From: Acinetobacter puyangensis
Lineage (GTDB): Bacteria; Pseudomonadota; Gammaproteobacteria; Pseudomonadales; Moraxellaceae
DNA: 64,000 nt
Reading direction: 5' to 3'
NCBI RefSeq assembly: GCF_900096995.1
Contig: NZ_OANT01000006.1
Location: 1-64,000, forward strand
In this document: piece after piece, positions 55,625 to 64,000 of the stretch
How positions within the stretch are numbered: position 1 is the stretch's first letter
Layout of the letters: each line of letters starts with the position of its first letter
The notes under the pieces: generated by a model
Told to the model about the DNA's origin: nothing
The model's input: the letters and a program-made list of their open reading frames with translations, nothing else
The model's database searches: none
Made by a program: the position numbers and the translations under genes

Positions 55625-56332
55625 GTGCAACTCGATAAAATCTTACAATCTCAAGGGATTGGTTCACGCAAACATTGTCAGCTGTTAATTCGTCAAGGCC
55701 ATGTCCGTATTGATGGGCAGGTTATCATGGATGTTAAGGCAAAATTTGATACCACAGATTTAATTTTTTCGGTATTGGCACAGGATTATGTTTATCGTGA
55801 ACAGGTATATATTGCCTTAAATAAACCACAAAATTATGAATGTTCACATCGGCCACAACAGCATTTAAGTGTCTTTGATTTTTTCCCTGAAGAGTTATTG
55901 GCCAGAAATATTCAAACTGTAGGGCGACTGGATCAGGACACTACAGGCTTATTATTATGCACCGATGATGGTCAATTTTTGCATCAGCTGACGCACCCGA
56001 GAAAACATGTAGCCAAATACTATGTGATTGAAACTAAAAATGAAATTACCCAAGTGCAGATTGAAAAACTTGCGCAGGGTGTTAGCCTGAAAAATGAAAA
56101 AGGGATTTTTGCTGCACATTCTATTACTCAACTGGATTCTTATACACTGCGTTTTGCCATTGATCAGGGTGTATATCATCAGGTTAAGCGCATGTTACAT
56201 GCTGTGGATAACGAGGTGATACGTTTACACCGTGATCAAATTGGTCAATTAAGGCTTGAGCAGCTGGATCTGGCAATGGGTGAATGGTGTTATCTTTCTC
56301 CAGAAGAAATGCGATGTGCTAAAACAAGTTGA
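55625..56332 (+). CDS. rsuA: 16S rRNA pseudouridine(516) synthase
   Basis: The start is GTG 55625 with an AAGGA ribosome site. The 235-residue protein has an S4 RNA-binding domain (LDKILQSQGIGSRKHCQLLI, RQGHVRIDG) and the RsuA catalytic domain with VGRLDQDTTGLLLCTDDG, where the Asp is catalytic, plus KYYVIE and QVKRMLHAV. It isomerises one uridine of 16S rRNA. The length fits RsuA better than the longer RluB/RluE-type variants. Confidence 0.9.
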   Translation: MQLDKILQSQGIGSRKHCQLLIRQGHVRIDGQVIMDVKAKFDTTDLIFSVLAQDYVYREQVYIALNKPQNYECSHRPQQHLSVFDFFPEELLARNIQTVGRLDQDTTGLLLCTDDGQFLHQLTHPRKHVAKYYVIETKNEITQVQIEKLAQGVSLKNEKGIFAAHSITQLDSYTLRFAIDQGVYHQVKRMLHAVDNEVIRLHRDQIGQLRLEQLDLAMGEWCYLSPEEMRCAKTS

Positions 56333-56342
56333 ATATCAGCAA

Positions 56343-56786
56343 TTAAAGAAAGCAGTGATAAGTGTCAAATTCTTCATCCAGAACGAACCCAAGTTTTTCA
56401 TACAATATTTTTGCAGCGAGATTGTCACCCGATGTTTGTAAGCTGATACGCAAAGCTTTTTGCTGCCGCGCATATAAAATTGCTGTATCGATCAACTGAT
56501 GTGCGGACCCTTGCCGACGATAACTCGGGGTAACATAGGTATCATCCAGAATATAATATTCGGCACATTCGGCGGTGGAAAAACTAAGATAAAGCACGAT
56601 AAACCCAGTAATGATGTTATCTTTCAGACTGATAAAAATCACACTTTGTTTATTTTTAAATCGTTTATATAAAAATTGCTGAGTTTGTTCTAAATTACTC
56701 GAACTTCCATAAAATTGTCGATACTCATCAAACAGCACGGTTAATAAAGGGATATCGGTTTCCGTTGCCTGTCGTACAATCATCAA
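56343..56786 (-). CDS. GNAT-family N-acetyltransferase
   Basis: The 147-residue protein has the GNAT core: IVRQATETDIPLLTVLFDEY, then YILDDTYVTPSYRRQGSAHQ (acetyl-CoA-binding loop R-R-x-G) and AKILYEKLGFV. The substrate is unknown. It lies about 100 bases downstream of a RelB/DinJ-like gene on the same strand. Confidence 0.88.
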   Translation of the reverse strand: MMIVRQATETDIPLLTVLFDEYRQFYGSSSNLEQTQQFLYKRFKNKQSVIFISLKDNIITGFIVLYLSFSTAECAEYYILDDTYVTPSYRRQGSAHQLIDTAILYARQQKALRISLQTSGDNLAAKILYEKLGFVLDEEFDTYHCFL

Positions 56787-56888
56787 TTCATTCCTTATTC
56801 TTGCATTGTTTTATTCGAGCATATACAAAAAGAATTTAATATGAAAACAACATATTGTGAAAAAATGCAACGAAATAAATAGTTACGA

Positions 56889-57152
56889 TTATTGCTGTTT
56901 GGAATTCAGGATCTGGTCTAACTCCAGAAATAGATCCTGATGGTTTTCTTCAGGTAGATTTTCACGTTGTGGAACAGGTGTAAAAGTCACCTTATTCTCA
57001 ATGTTAAAAGGAATAGACTGTGTTAAAACAACCTGACGAAAAAACATACGGATTGCTTGCGCAGGCGTTAGCCCGAGTTGCTTAAATACTGCAAATGCTT
57101 GCTTCTTTTCTTCGCTATCAAGGCGAATTTGATAGACTTCTGTCTTAGCCAT
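56889..57152 (-). CDS. RelB/DinJ-family antitoxin
   Basis: The start is set at MAKTEVYQIRLD (57152); a longer frame from 57197 adds 15 residues without support. The product of 87 residues has the ribbon-helix-helix pattern of DinJ: VYQIRLDSEEKKQAF, then GLTPAQAIRMFFRQVVLTQSIPF, and a disordered acidic tail that would cover the toxin. No RelE/YafQ toxin gene follows; the next gene codes for a GNAT enzyme. It therefore appears to be a solitary antitoxin, or its partner has been lost. Confidence 0.85.
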   Translation of the reverse strand: MAKTEVYQIRLDSEEKKQAFAVFKQLGLTPAQAIRMFFRQVVLTQSIPFNIENKVTFTPVPQRENLPEENHQDLFLELDQILNSKQQ

Positions 57153-57311
57153 CGCAATAAACCCCATCAATACTAGACTATGATTATACGTTGTCATTAC
57201 ATTGTATCGTGATACATATTACTAAAAAAAAATATAAAATTCTAAACTTTTTTAGCATTATTTAGCTTTTTTAATGCTGATGAAATAAATAAGCAATTTT
57301 TATACCGCACT

Positions 57312-57341
57312 ATCATAAGCAAATAAATCATAAGCAAATAA
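57312..57341. repeat. Two tandem 15-bp copies
   Basis: ATCATAAGCAAATAA occurs twice without gap (57312-57326 and 57327-57341), directly beside the terminator of the thiolase gene. Confidence 0.85.
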
Positions 57342-57368
57342 AAAAGCTGTCTCTTGTGAGACAGCTCT
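57341..57368 (-). terminator. Terminator of the thiolase gene
   Basis: AGCTGTCTC (57345-57353) and GAGACAGCT (57358-57366) form a perfect 9-bp stem. The A-run to its left provides the T-tract for minus-strand transcription. Confidence 0.87.
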
Positions 57369-57390
57369 AAAAAGTTAAATGATGATGTGG

Positions 57391-58959
57391 TTATTTTTCA
57401 ATGATGGCAACTACACCTTGTCCACCAGCTGCACAAATTGATACCAGCACCCGGCCAGAACCTTTTTGATTCAACAGTTTTGCTGCGGTTGCAATAATGC
57501 GTCCACCTGTTGCAGCAAATGGATGCCCGGCAGCAAGTGAGGAACCTTTTACATTCAATTTCGTACGATCAATGGCGCCAAGTGGGGCATCAAGACCCAA
57601 ACGTTCTTTACAGAATGCTGGATCTTCCCATGCTTTTAATGTTGCCAATACCTGTGAGGCAAAAGCTTCATGAATTTCATAATAATCAAAATCCTGAAGT
57701 TTAAGTCCGGCACGCTCCAGCATACGAGGTAAAGCATAGGCAGGTGCCATGAGCAGACCTTCTTTTTTATTCACAAAATCTACCGCAGCAGTTTCAGAGA
57801 AGGTTAAATAAGCCAACACTTCATGTCCATTTGCTTTGGCCCATTCTTCTGATGCAAGCAGGACACAGGACGCACCATCGGTCAATGGTGTAGAGTTACC
57901 AGCAGTCATGGTTGCATGTTCGCCTTTACCAAAAACAGGCTTTAACTTTGCCAATTTTTCAGCAGTTGAATCCGGACGTAAGTTGTTGTCACGATCCAGA
58001 CCCAAAAATGGCGTAATCAGATCATCAAAGAAACCTTCTTCATAGGCTTTGGCCATTTTTTGATGGGAAGCCGCAGCCAGTTCATCCTGATCTTCACGTC
58101 CAATATTCCATTCCAGTGCAGTAATGGCAGCATGATCACCCATGGCAAGTCCAGTACGTGGTTCGCCATTTTTAGGCGCATCCAGTAAATCTTTGACATT
58201 GATTTTGGTCAGTGCTTTTAAACGGTCTTTTGCAGTTTTGGCGATATTTAATTCAAGCAGCGCTTTACGTAAACCATCACCAAAGGCAATCGGTGCATCA
58301 GAAGTGGTGTCAACACCACCTGCAATTCCCACTTCAATCTGACCTAAGGCAATCTTGTTGGCCACCAGGAAAGCTGCCTGTAAACCTGTACCACATGCCT
58401 GTTGAATATCGTATGCAGGCGTTTCTGGTGCAAGTTCTGTACTTAAGACACATTCCCGTGTCATATTAAAATCACGGCTATGCTTTAATACAGCACCGGC
58501 CACAACCTCGCCCAGACGTTGACCTTGCAAGTTGTAACGTTCAATTAGACCATTCAATGCCGCGGTCAGCATATCCGAATTTGAGGAAGTAAAGTATTTT
58601 CCATTTGAACGAGCAAAGGGAATACGGTTACCACCGATAATTGCGACACGACGAATAGAATTTTGGCTCATGGCTTGTTCCTGTTGTTTAGGAGAGGTGG
58701 TGGATGCTGAAGAACGATTGCGGCGTGGCGATGCCGTGGTTTTTGCAGTTGCAATCTTAGCAGAGCTTTTTGGCGCTGCCGCATCTTCACCAGAAGAGAT
58801 GGTTGATTTTGCCGTAACTTGACGACGATTAGGACTACGACTGGCAGCTTTTGGTTTAGGCAGTTTTTGTGTGGATTGAGACGTGCTAGTTGATGTTTCT
58901 GACACATCTTCTTTGGCCACATCGGACTGTGCTAAATGTTTTTGAGTGGGTTTGCTCAT
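57391..58959 (-). CDS. Acetyl-CoA C-acetyltransferase with basic N-terminal extension
   Basis: The thiolase proper begins at MSQNSIRRVAIIGGNRIPFA (residue 97). It has the nucleophile Cys in QQACGTGLQAAFL, NAMS-region equivalent NSTPLTDGASCVLLA, the His in AAGHPFAATGGRI and the second Cys in ICAAGGQG. It condenses or cleaves acyl-CoA units. Ahead of it are 96 residues rich in Ser, Thr, Ala, Lys and Arg with no fold, resembling the disordered tails of PhaF- or AlgP-type DNA-binding proteins. Translation could instead start at 58671. The gene is divergent from a large FabG and a MaoC dehydratase, as with fadA2, fabG4 and htdX in mycobacteria. Confidence 0.9.
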   Translation of the reverse strand: MSKPTQKHLAQSDVAKEDVSETSTSTSQSTQKLPKPKAASRSPNRRQVTAKSTISSGEDAAAPKSSAKIATAKTTASPRRNRSSASTTSPKQQEQAMSQNSIRRVAIIGGNRIPFARSNGKYFTSSNSDMLTAALNGLIERYNLQGQRLGEVVAGAVLKHSRDFNMTRECVLSTELAPETPAYDIQQACGTGLQAAFLVANKIALGQIEVGIAGGVDTTSDAPIAFGDGLRKALLELNIAKTAKDRLKALTKINVKDLLDAPKNGEPRTGLAMGDHAAITALEWNIGREDQDELAAASHQKMAKAYEEGFFDDLITPFLGLDRDNNLRPDSTAEKLAKLKPVFGKGEHATMTAGNSTPLTDGASCVLLASEEWAKANGHEVLAYLTFSETAAVDFVNKKEGLLMAPAYALPRMLERAGLKLQDFDYYEIHEAFASQVLATLKAWEDPAFCKERLGLDAPLGAIDRTKLNVKGSSLAAGHPFAATGGRIIATAAKLLNQKGSGRVLVSICAAGGQGVVAIIEK

Positions 58960-59215
58960 AAGGCTTTTCCAAGCATTTTAGTGTTTCTTGTACAGACAAC
59001 ATTAGCACAAACTGGATATACTCGTATTGACTAGAGTGACACAGAATAAGGCAATCAGGTCAAGTCTTAAGATTTTAGACTCAAGTATCATACAAGAGTA
59101 ATTAAGTTCTTCTGTGTCCAGAGTGTAAGGATTGAATATTTTTCAAAGCTTCGGCTAAAAGATTTCAGTTGAAGATAAGTATATTGTTTCTGGCTTCAAA
59201 AAAAGAGAAATTGTC

Positions 59216-60607
59216 ATGACTGATCAGTATCAAACATTTGCAAAATCACCTATCGGTAAATTTGTCATTAAAAATCTAGGTTTGCCGTCACCGATTGAGC
59301 TGGACCGTTTTCAGGTAGGTCAACCTGTGATTCAAGGCGCAGTCTTATTTGGCGCTGCACCAAATAGCCGCTTGACTGCTTCCATTAGTCAAGTGCTAAG
59401 CAATATTCATGCAGATGTGTATGCAGGCAATAATACGGCGCTGCAACAAGCAGCCGCTTCGGTTGGCTTGAATCTTCGTGCTTTTAATCAGGGTGATACA
59501 GCGTCCAAATTTAAAGCATTGGTGTTTGATGCATCAGGTATTGAAAATGCCGAGCAATTAAAAGCACTGTATGACTTTTTTCATCCGGTTGCGCGTCAGA
59601 TCCAGACATCAGGTCGGGTCATTGTGATCGGTACTTCACCGGAAACTGCCAGTAGTGTTGCTGCTGCGATTGCACAGCGAGCGCTCGAAGGTTTTGTGAA
59701 ATCTGTCGGTAAAGAGTTTAAAAAGGGTATTGCCGCGGAGTTGGTCTATGTCGATCAGGATGCACAGGATAATATTGAATCGACCTTACGGTTTTTGTTG
59801 TCTCCACGATCTGCCTATGTGTCTGGTCAGGTGATTCGTGTTTCCAATGCAACAACAATCGAAGTTGATTGGGCACAGCCATTGGCGGGGAAAACTGCTG
59901 TGGTGACAGGTGCCAGTCGCGGTATTGGTGAGGCGATTGCACATGTCTTGGCACGAGATGGTGCACATGTGATTTGTCTTGATGTTCCTCAACAACAGGC
60001 CGATCTTGAGCGTGTTGCAAATCAAATTGGTGGTTCTGTTCTCACATTGGATATTACAGCAAATGATGCCGGTGAGAAAATCAAGGCTGCAGCTGCGACT
60101 CAAGGTGGACTGGATATTATTGTGCATAATGCCGGGGTTACACGTGACAAGACATTGGCAAACATGAAACCCGAATTGTGGGACTTGGTGATCAATATCA
60201 ATCTTGCAGCCAACGAACGTGTTAATGATTACTTACTAAATAATGCCGGCTTAAATGAAAACGGCCGTATTATTTGTGTATCATCCATCAGTGGCATTGC
60301 AGGTAATCTGGGTCAAACCAATTATGCAGTATCCAAAGCAGGTGTTATCGGGCTGGTGAAATTTACAGCACCAACCCTGAAAAACGGAATTACCATTAAT
60401 GCCGTTGCACCTGGGTTTATTGAAACTCAAATGACTGCTGCGATTCCTTTTGCAATTCGTGAAGCAGGCCGTCGTATGAATTCCATGAGCCAAGGTGGTT
60501 TACCCGTTGATGTGGCAGAAACTATTGCATATTTTGCCTCTACTGCCTCTACCGGCTTAAATGGCAATGTGGTACGGGTTTGCGGTCAGAGCCTGCTTGG
60601 CGCTTAA
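59216..60607 (+). CDS. fabG: High-molecular-weight 3-oxoacyl reductase (FabG4 type)
   Basis: At 463 residues this is about twice the size of housekeeping FabG. The first 210 residues are a degenerate Rossmann-like domain (FGAAPNSRLTASISQV, VIVIGTSPETAS). The C-terminal half is a full ketoreductase: VVTGASRGIGEAIA, HNAGVTRDKTLANM, catalytic Ser in ICVSSISGIAG, NYAVSKAGVIG (Tyr-x3-Lys) and APGFIETQMT. This two-part layout is that of HMwFabG/FabG4, which reduces 3-oxoacyl-CoA with NADH. It probably works with the divergent thiolase and the downstream dehydratase. Confidence 0.92.
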   Translation: MTDQYQTFAKSPIGKFVIKNLGLPSPIELDRFQVGQPVIQGAVLFGAAPNSRLTASISQVLSNIHADVYAGNNTALQQAAASVGLNLRAFNQGDTASKFKALVFDASGIENAEQLKALYDFFHPVARQIQTSGRVIVIGTSPETASSVAAAIAQRALEGFVKSVGKEFKKGIAAELVYVDQDAQDNIESTLRFLLSPRSAYVSGQVIRVSNATTIEVDWAQPLAGKTAVVTGASRGIGEAIAHVLARDGAHVICLDVPQQQADLERVANQIGGSVLTLDITANDAGEKIKAAAATQGGLDIIVHNAGVTRDKTLANMKPELWDLVININLAANERVNDYLLNNAGLNENGRIICVSSISGIAGNLGQTNYAVSKAGVIGLVKFTAPTLKNGITINAVAPGFIETQMTAAIPFAIREAGRRMNSMSQGGLPVDVAETIAYFASTASTGLNGNVVRVCGQSLLGA

Positions 60608-60637
60608 ACAAAGGCTAATTCAAATATCAAATTATTC

Positions 60638-60667
60638 AAGAGGGTGGTGTAATCCCCCTCTTTTTTA
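60638..60667 (+). terminator. Terminator between fabG and the MaoC gene
   Basis: AAGAGGG (60638-60644) and CCCTCTT (60656-60662) form a stem followed by a T-run. The downstream gene starts 23 bases later, so this may attenuate rather than fully separate the two. Confidence 0.75.
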
Positions 60668-60689
60668 ATCACAAGAGGTTCAACAATAG

Positions 60690-61550
60690 ATGAGAACTCG
60701 TCATTTTAGTGCATTGCCTAAGGCTTATACAGTATATCCAAAGGTTATTCAGAGTTTAATTCAGAAAGCAAAAACTACTGAAAAAGTTTTGCCACGGGTG
60801 GAATATGTGGTGGATCAACTTGAGATTAATGTTCAGCATCTGAGCAAATATAATCGAATTTGCCAGTTTAAAAATGATGGTACTGTGCCTGCGATGTATC
60901 TGGCTGTATTGGCACAAAGTTTACAAATGCATATGATGACCAGTGAACCTTTTCCTTTTGTATTGCTTGGATTAGTTCATATCCGTAATAAAATCAAACA
61001 GTATCGTGTAATTCAGGCCGCTGAGACTATTCAACTTGCATGTAAATTCGGCGAATTGCAGCCACATGACAAGGGTTTACAATTTGACTTTATCATTAGC
61101 GCAAAAATCGGTAATGAAGTGGTATTTGAAGGTTTAACCACTTATCTTTCCAGACAAAAGGTCGATAAAAAAGTTTCTACTGAAAAGACGAAAAATGATC
61201 CTGTCGTGGATTATCAACTTCAGGATACTTGGACACTGGCAGAAAATACCGGTCGTCGCTACGCCCTGATTTCTGGTGATTTTAACCTGATTCATATTCA
61301 TGCATTGACTGCCAAAGCTTTTGGATTTAAACAGGCGATAGCCCATGGTATGTGGAGTAAAGCAAGGGCATTGGCCGCACTGTCACCTTTACCAGCAGCC
61401 TATGAAGCAGATGTCGTGTTTAAACTTCCAATCTTTTTACCTTCGCAGGTTGAGTTTTTAACCGCACAAGTCGATACAACAACAGATTTTCTATTGCGTA
61501 ATGCGAAAAATCATAAACCGCATCTGAATGGCGAGTTAAAAGCACTTTAA
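60690..61550 (+). CDS. MaoC-type acyl dehydratase (HtdX-like)
   Basis: The 286-residue protein has two hotdog halves. The second carries the hydratase-2 motif RYALISGDFNLIHIHALTAKAFGF, with the Asp and His dyad, followed by AIAHGMWSKARALAAL. The N-terminal half is degenerate. It hydrates or dehydrates enoyl-CoA. Together with the HMwFabG and the thiolase it could run a reversible beta-oxidation or acyl-chain-building module. Confidence 0.85.
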   Translation: MRTRHFSALPKAYTVYPKVIQSLIQKAKTTEKVLPRVEYVVDQLEINVQHLSKYNRICQFKNDGTVPAMYLAVLAQSLQMHMMTSEPFPFVLLGLVHIRNKIKQYRVIQAAETIQLACKFGELQPHDKGLQFDFIISAKIGNEVVFEGLTTYLSRQKVDKKVSTEKTKNDPVVDYQLQDTWTLAENTGRRYALISGDFNLIHIHALTAKAFGFKQAIAHGMWSKARALAALSPLPAAYEADVVFKLPIFLPSQVEFLTAQVDTTTDFLLRNAKNHKPHLNGELKAL

Positions 61551-61600
61551 ACATCGAGTATATGAGAATTCATCATATATTCAATTTAGCCTGACCTAAA

Positions 61601-61630
61601 AAAGCCAGATTAAAAAATCTGGCTTTTGTA
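61601..61630. terminator. Terminator after the MaoC gene
   Basis: AAAGCCAGAT (61601-61610) and ATCTGGCTTT (61617-61626) form a perfect 10-bp stem with an A-rich left flank and T residues on the right, active on both strands between convergent genes. Confidence 0.9.
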
Positions 61631-61643
61631 TTACACTTTAATA

Positions 61644-62060
61644 TTAAAAATCAATTGGTTTGAATGCATTATTTGCCGTGGTCGGATCAATATTCATATT
61701 GTCCAGACGGACTTGAAGATTTTTGACATATTGCTCAAAACGCTCAATCCATGAACCTGAACGTAGCACCTGTAATTTGAAATTATCATCATCAATTTCC
61801 GATAAATGATAGATACAAGTGCGTTGTCCGAGCTGATCAAGAAAGATTCGGTAAAATGTGCTGGATCGGCCAATAATGACCACATGATCGCCATCAAGCC
61901 AGACATATTTTCTCACATCGGTATATTCATTCCAGAGCGATACACCTAAAGATTCCGGAATGCCTTTTTTCTGGTTAATTTCCGATTCGATGTCAAAAAG
62001 TTGATCAATCAACTCTTTTATATGCCCCGCAGTTTTGTCAATACTATCATTTGATGTCAT
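61644..62060 (-). CDS. Hypothetical cytoplasmic protein
   Basis: The 138-residue acidic product has no signal peptide or membrane segment. It contains RKYVWLDGDHVVIIGRSSTF and CIYHLSEIDDDNFKLQVLRS, alternating strands and helices. I do not recognise the family. It stands alone between convergent and divergent neighbours with its own terminator. Confidence 0.7.
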   Translation of the reverse strand: MTSNDSIDKTAGHIKELIDQLFDIESEINQKKGIPESLGVSLWNEYTDVRKYVWLDGDHVVIIGRSSTFYRIFLDQLGQRTCIYHLSEIDDDNFKLQVLRSGSWIERFEQYVKNLQVRLDNMNIDPTTANNAFKPIDF

Positions 62061-62347
62061 TTTCTCATTCCTTTTTTCCGAGTTGTCTTAATTGAGACTT
62101 TAATAAAAAACACGTTGTGAATAAATATGATGAAAGTCTAAGGCTGAATTTTTAAATCTAAGTTTTTAAATTATAAGGGGAAAAATAAATAAATAAAAGG
62201 TCATATAGAATTTTTGACTGACTTTCTTGATTATTTTTGATCTCCAAAAATTTCATTAAAAATCGGGCATTTTCGCAATTGAGTGTTGCTATTTTCACTT
62301 TAGAATACAAAGTATGCGATACATTTATCTTTATCAAGGACTAGATC

Positions 62348-63622
62348 ATGCAAGGTTTGAAAATCATCAAGAAAATTACCCAGGGGAAAAAAGACAATTA
62401 CCGTGGGCAATGTGATGAACAGTTTCAGCCTGTTGCACAAGTTTTAAGTCAGATACAGCCAGAAACCACATTGGGCGGCGCTGCCATTAGTGTTTATTTT
62501 CAGGGGCAGCAGGTTGCCGAACTTTATACCGGAGAAGCCAAACCGGAAGAGGCTTGGGATCAGCGACATATGGCCTTGAGCTATTCAACCGGCAAAGCAA
62601 TATTGGCAACTTTAACGCATATTTTAGCCAGTCAGGATTTGCTGGATTATGATGTGCCGATTGCACACTATTGGCCGGAATTTGCCCAAAATGATAAGGC
62701 AAAAATTACCTTAAGACATGTACTTAGCCATCAAAGTGGCTTGTATGATATTCGACATACGATTTCCAGTGCTGCGCAAATGCTGGACTGGCAAGGCATG
62801 TTACAGGCATATGAGCAGGCGACACCACGTTTTGCGCCTGCAACTGCGACAGCCTATCAAGCTTTAAGTTTTGGCTGGCTTGTCGGTGGTACGCTGGAAA
62901 AAATTATGCAAAAACCACTGGCAGAATTATTGCAGACCTATCTGGTTGAACCTTTAGCGCTTGATGGTGCATATTTTGGTGTGCCCGAAGATCAGCTTGA
63001 GCGTGTGGCCAAACCCTTTAAAAAGATCAAGGAAGATCAAGCACAAATCCAGAAACCACGTAAACCTTTAACAGCTGAAGGACGCAGGCCTTTAAGTTTT
63101 ACCGAGCGAGTCATTAGCCTAAGCGGTATCAATCCTTATGATGCTGATGATGCACTGGTGCCGCGCAGTATGGGTAAATTTGATTTCTATAGTGATGAAG
63201 CATTACAAGCGATTATTCCGTCTGCCAATGGAGTATTCACTGCAAATAGTTTGGCGAAGATGTATGCCATGCTTGCCAATAAAGGGCACTGGAATGGTCA
63301 GCAATTGATTCGTCCTGAAATATTTGAAGAACTCAGCAGCATTCAGACTTATGCTCGAGATAAAGTGATGCCGATACCGATGCATTGGCGCTTGGGTTAT
63401 CATCGGGTATTTACCTTGGGTAAGCGTGTGCCAACTGCTTTTGGTCATATTGGCTATAATGGTTCTGGCGCATGGTGTGATCCTACACGTAATTTAAGTT
63501 TTTCCTATATTCATAATTTTAAATCCGGCAACATTACTGGTGATTATCGTTTGTGGTGGTTAACTCAAACAGTCTTGCAATGTGCTGATGAAGCATTAAA
63601 AGGTCATAAAAGCTGGTTTTAG
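62348..63622 (+). CDS. Serine hydrolase, class C beta-lactamase fold
   Basis: The 424-residue protein has the SxxK nucleophile motif in LSYSTGKAILATLTHIL, HVLSHQSGLYD after it, a YQALSFGWL segment (Tyr of the second motif) and a late FGHIGYNGSGAWCDP in place of the KTG box. This is the pattern of EstB-like esterases and related hydrolases, not true beta-lactamases. There is no signal peptide, so it is cytoplasmic. The substrate is unknown. Confidence 0.85.
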   Translation: MQGLKIIKKITQGKKDNYRGQCDEQFQPVAQVLSQIQPETTLGGAAISVYFQGQQVAELYTGEAKPEEAWDQRHMALSYSTGKAILATLTHILASQDLLDYDVPIAHYWPEFAQNDKAKITLRHVLSHQSGLYDIRHTISSAAQMLDWQGMLQAYEQATPRFAPATATAYQALSFGWLVGGTLEKIMQKPLAELLQTYLVEPLALDGAYFGVPEDQLERVAKPFKKIKEDQAQIQKPRKPLTAEGRRPLSFTERVISLSGINPYDADDALVPRSMGKFDFYSDEALQAIIPSANGVFTANSLAKMYAMLANKGHWNGQQLIRPEIFEELSSIQTYARDKVMPIPMHWRLGYHRVFTLGKRVPTAFGHIGYNGSGAWCDPTRNLSFSYIHNFKSGNITGDYRLWWLTQTVLQCADEALKGHKSWF

Positions 63623-63737
63623 GCCAGTTTTGTCTCTGATTTTAAATCTAATATTTTAAACTGGGTTACATTTCTATATTGAGAAAAGTGATGCGCTCTG
63701 ATAATAAGTAGTCATCATTTTCTAATTTTATCCGACA

Positions 63738-64000
63738 TTGAAAACGCTCTTTTTATCGACAGTTTGTGCTGCAAATTTGGCCTTTAGTTCAATTGCCTGG
63801 TCACATGGTGATATGGACTGGAGCAGTATGACTATGGGAAAAAATCAATATCTGGATATTCCCGATTTGGGTAGTCAGGTGGGTTTAATTAGTCGCCAGC
63901 AAGAAAAACAAATTGGTGAAAAAGTATTGCGTCAGGTGCGCCAGCAATTACCAGAAATTCAGGATGCTTGGCTCGAAGATGAAATAAATCAAATTTTTGC
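63738..64000 (+). CDS. M48-type metalloprotease, N-terminal part (partial)
   Basis: The frame runs to the right edge from a TTG start; no ATG is available after the preceding in-frame stop. It begins with a signal peptide (KTLFLSTVCAANLAFSSIAW) and continues with IPDLGSQVGLISRQQEKQIG and EIQDAWLEDEINQIF. That is how BepA/YfgC-like M48 peptidases begin; they process outer-membrane proteins in the periplasm. The HExxH zinc site lies outside the window. Confidence 0.65.
   Translation, partial: MKTLFLSTVCAANLAFSSIAWSHGDMDWSSMTMGKNQYLDIPDLGSQVGLISRQQEKQIGEKVLRQVRQQLPEIQDAWLEDEINQIF

Noticed and set aside
57312..57341. Possible CRISPR-like repeat
   Set aside because: Only two adjacent 15-bp copies without spacers; it is a simple tandem duplication beside a terminator.

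Overview
The window is AT-rich DNA from a gammaproteobacterium, most probably an Acinetobacter species. The membrane-bound PQQ glucose dehydrogenase reads very much like the Acinetobacter Gcd protein, and the AlpA regulators, the short CdiA (about 2,000 residues), the P4-type integrase and the housekeeping genes all fit that genus. The species cannot be told from the sequence alone.

Bases 1 to about 29,000 look like one end of an integrated mobile element. It carries the tail of a YqaJ-type phage exonuclease, a Gp3-like protein, two paralogous AlpA regulators that share a leader hairpin, and a tyrosine recombinase at the right edge (27,569-28,852, minus strand). The left end lies outside the window. 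Two competition or defence cargoes sit inside. The first (1,860-12,228) is a contact-dependent inhibition locus: cdiB, a 2,022-residue CdiA ending in a WHH/HNH-type nuclease, a SUKH-type immunity gene, a displaced second toxin tip with its own immunity gene, and a decayed third immunity gene. The second (16,222-27,099) is a three-gene system: a metallo-beta-lactamase-fold protein followed by two giant proteins, each with a trypsin-like protease domain fused to a P-loop STAND-type NTPase. It matches my recollection of type I AVAST (Avs1) antiviral systems. Between them lie small secreted or membrane proteins on the minus strand (12,289-13,933), a GC-rich structured stretch, and the 3' remnant of a UvrD-like helicase. 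A lone yhfG with an 11-codon fic stub lies between the defence genes and the integrase.

Bases 29,000-30,700 are a decayed junction (terminator, frameshifted NlpE-like lipoprotein, tiny membrane ORF). The rest is ordinary chromosome. 30,723-38,699 is a complete Nit1C cluster (sigma-54 activator divergent from seven tightly packed genes), known in pseudomonads for assimilating cyanide as nitrogen. A good -24/-12 promoter and a tandem 18-bp candidate activator site lie between activator and operon. 38,838-48,554 looks like a catabolic locus of unknown substrate: succinate-semialdehyde-type dehydrogenase, glycerol-dehydrogenase-like enzyme, split transketolase, MFS carrier, SDR, GntR/FCD regulator, 2-oxoglutarate/Fe(II)-type oxygenase and alpha/beta hydrolase. 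A 15-bp AT palindrome occurs almost identically in front of the operon and in front of the regulator, suggesting a shared operator.

From 48,927 on come gcd, a dus gene, a universal stress protein, lysS, a DUF2059 protein, rsuA, a GNAT acetyltransferase, a RelB/DinJ-type antitoxin, and a thiolase gene divergent from a high-molecular-weight FabG and a MaoC-type dehydratase. These are followed by a hypothetical gene, a serine hydrolase, and the start of an M48-type protease cut by the window edge.
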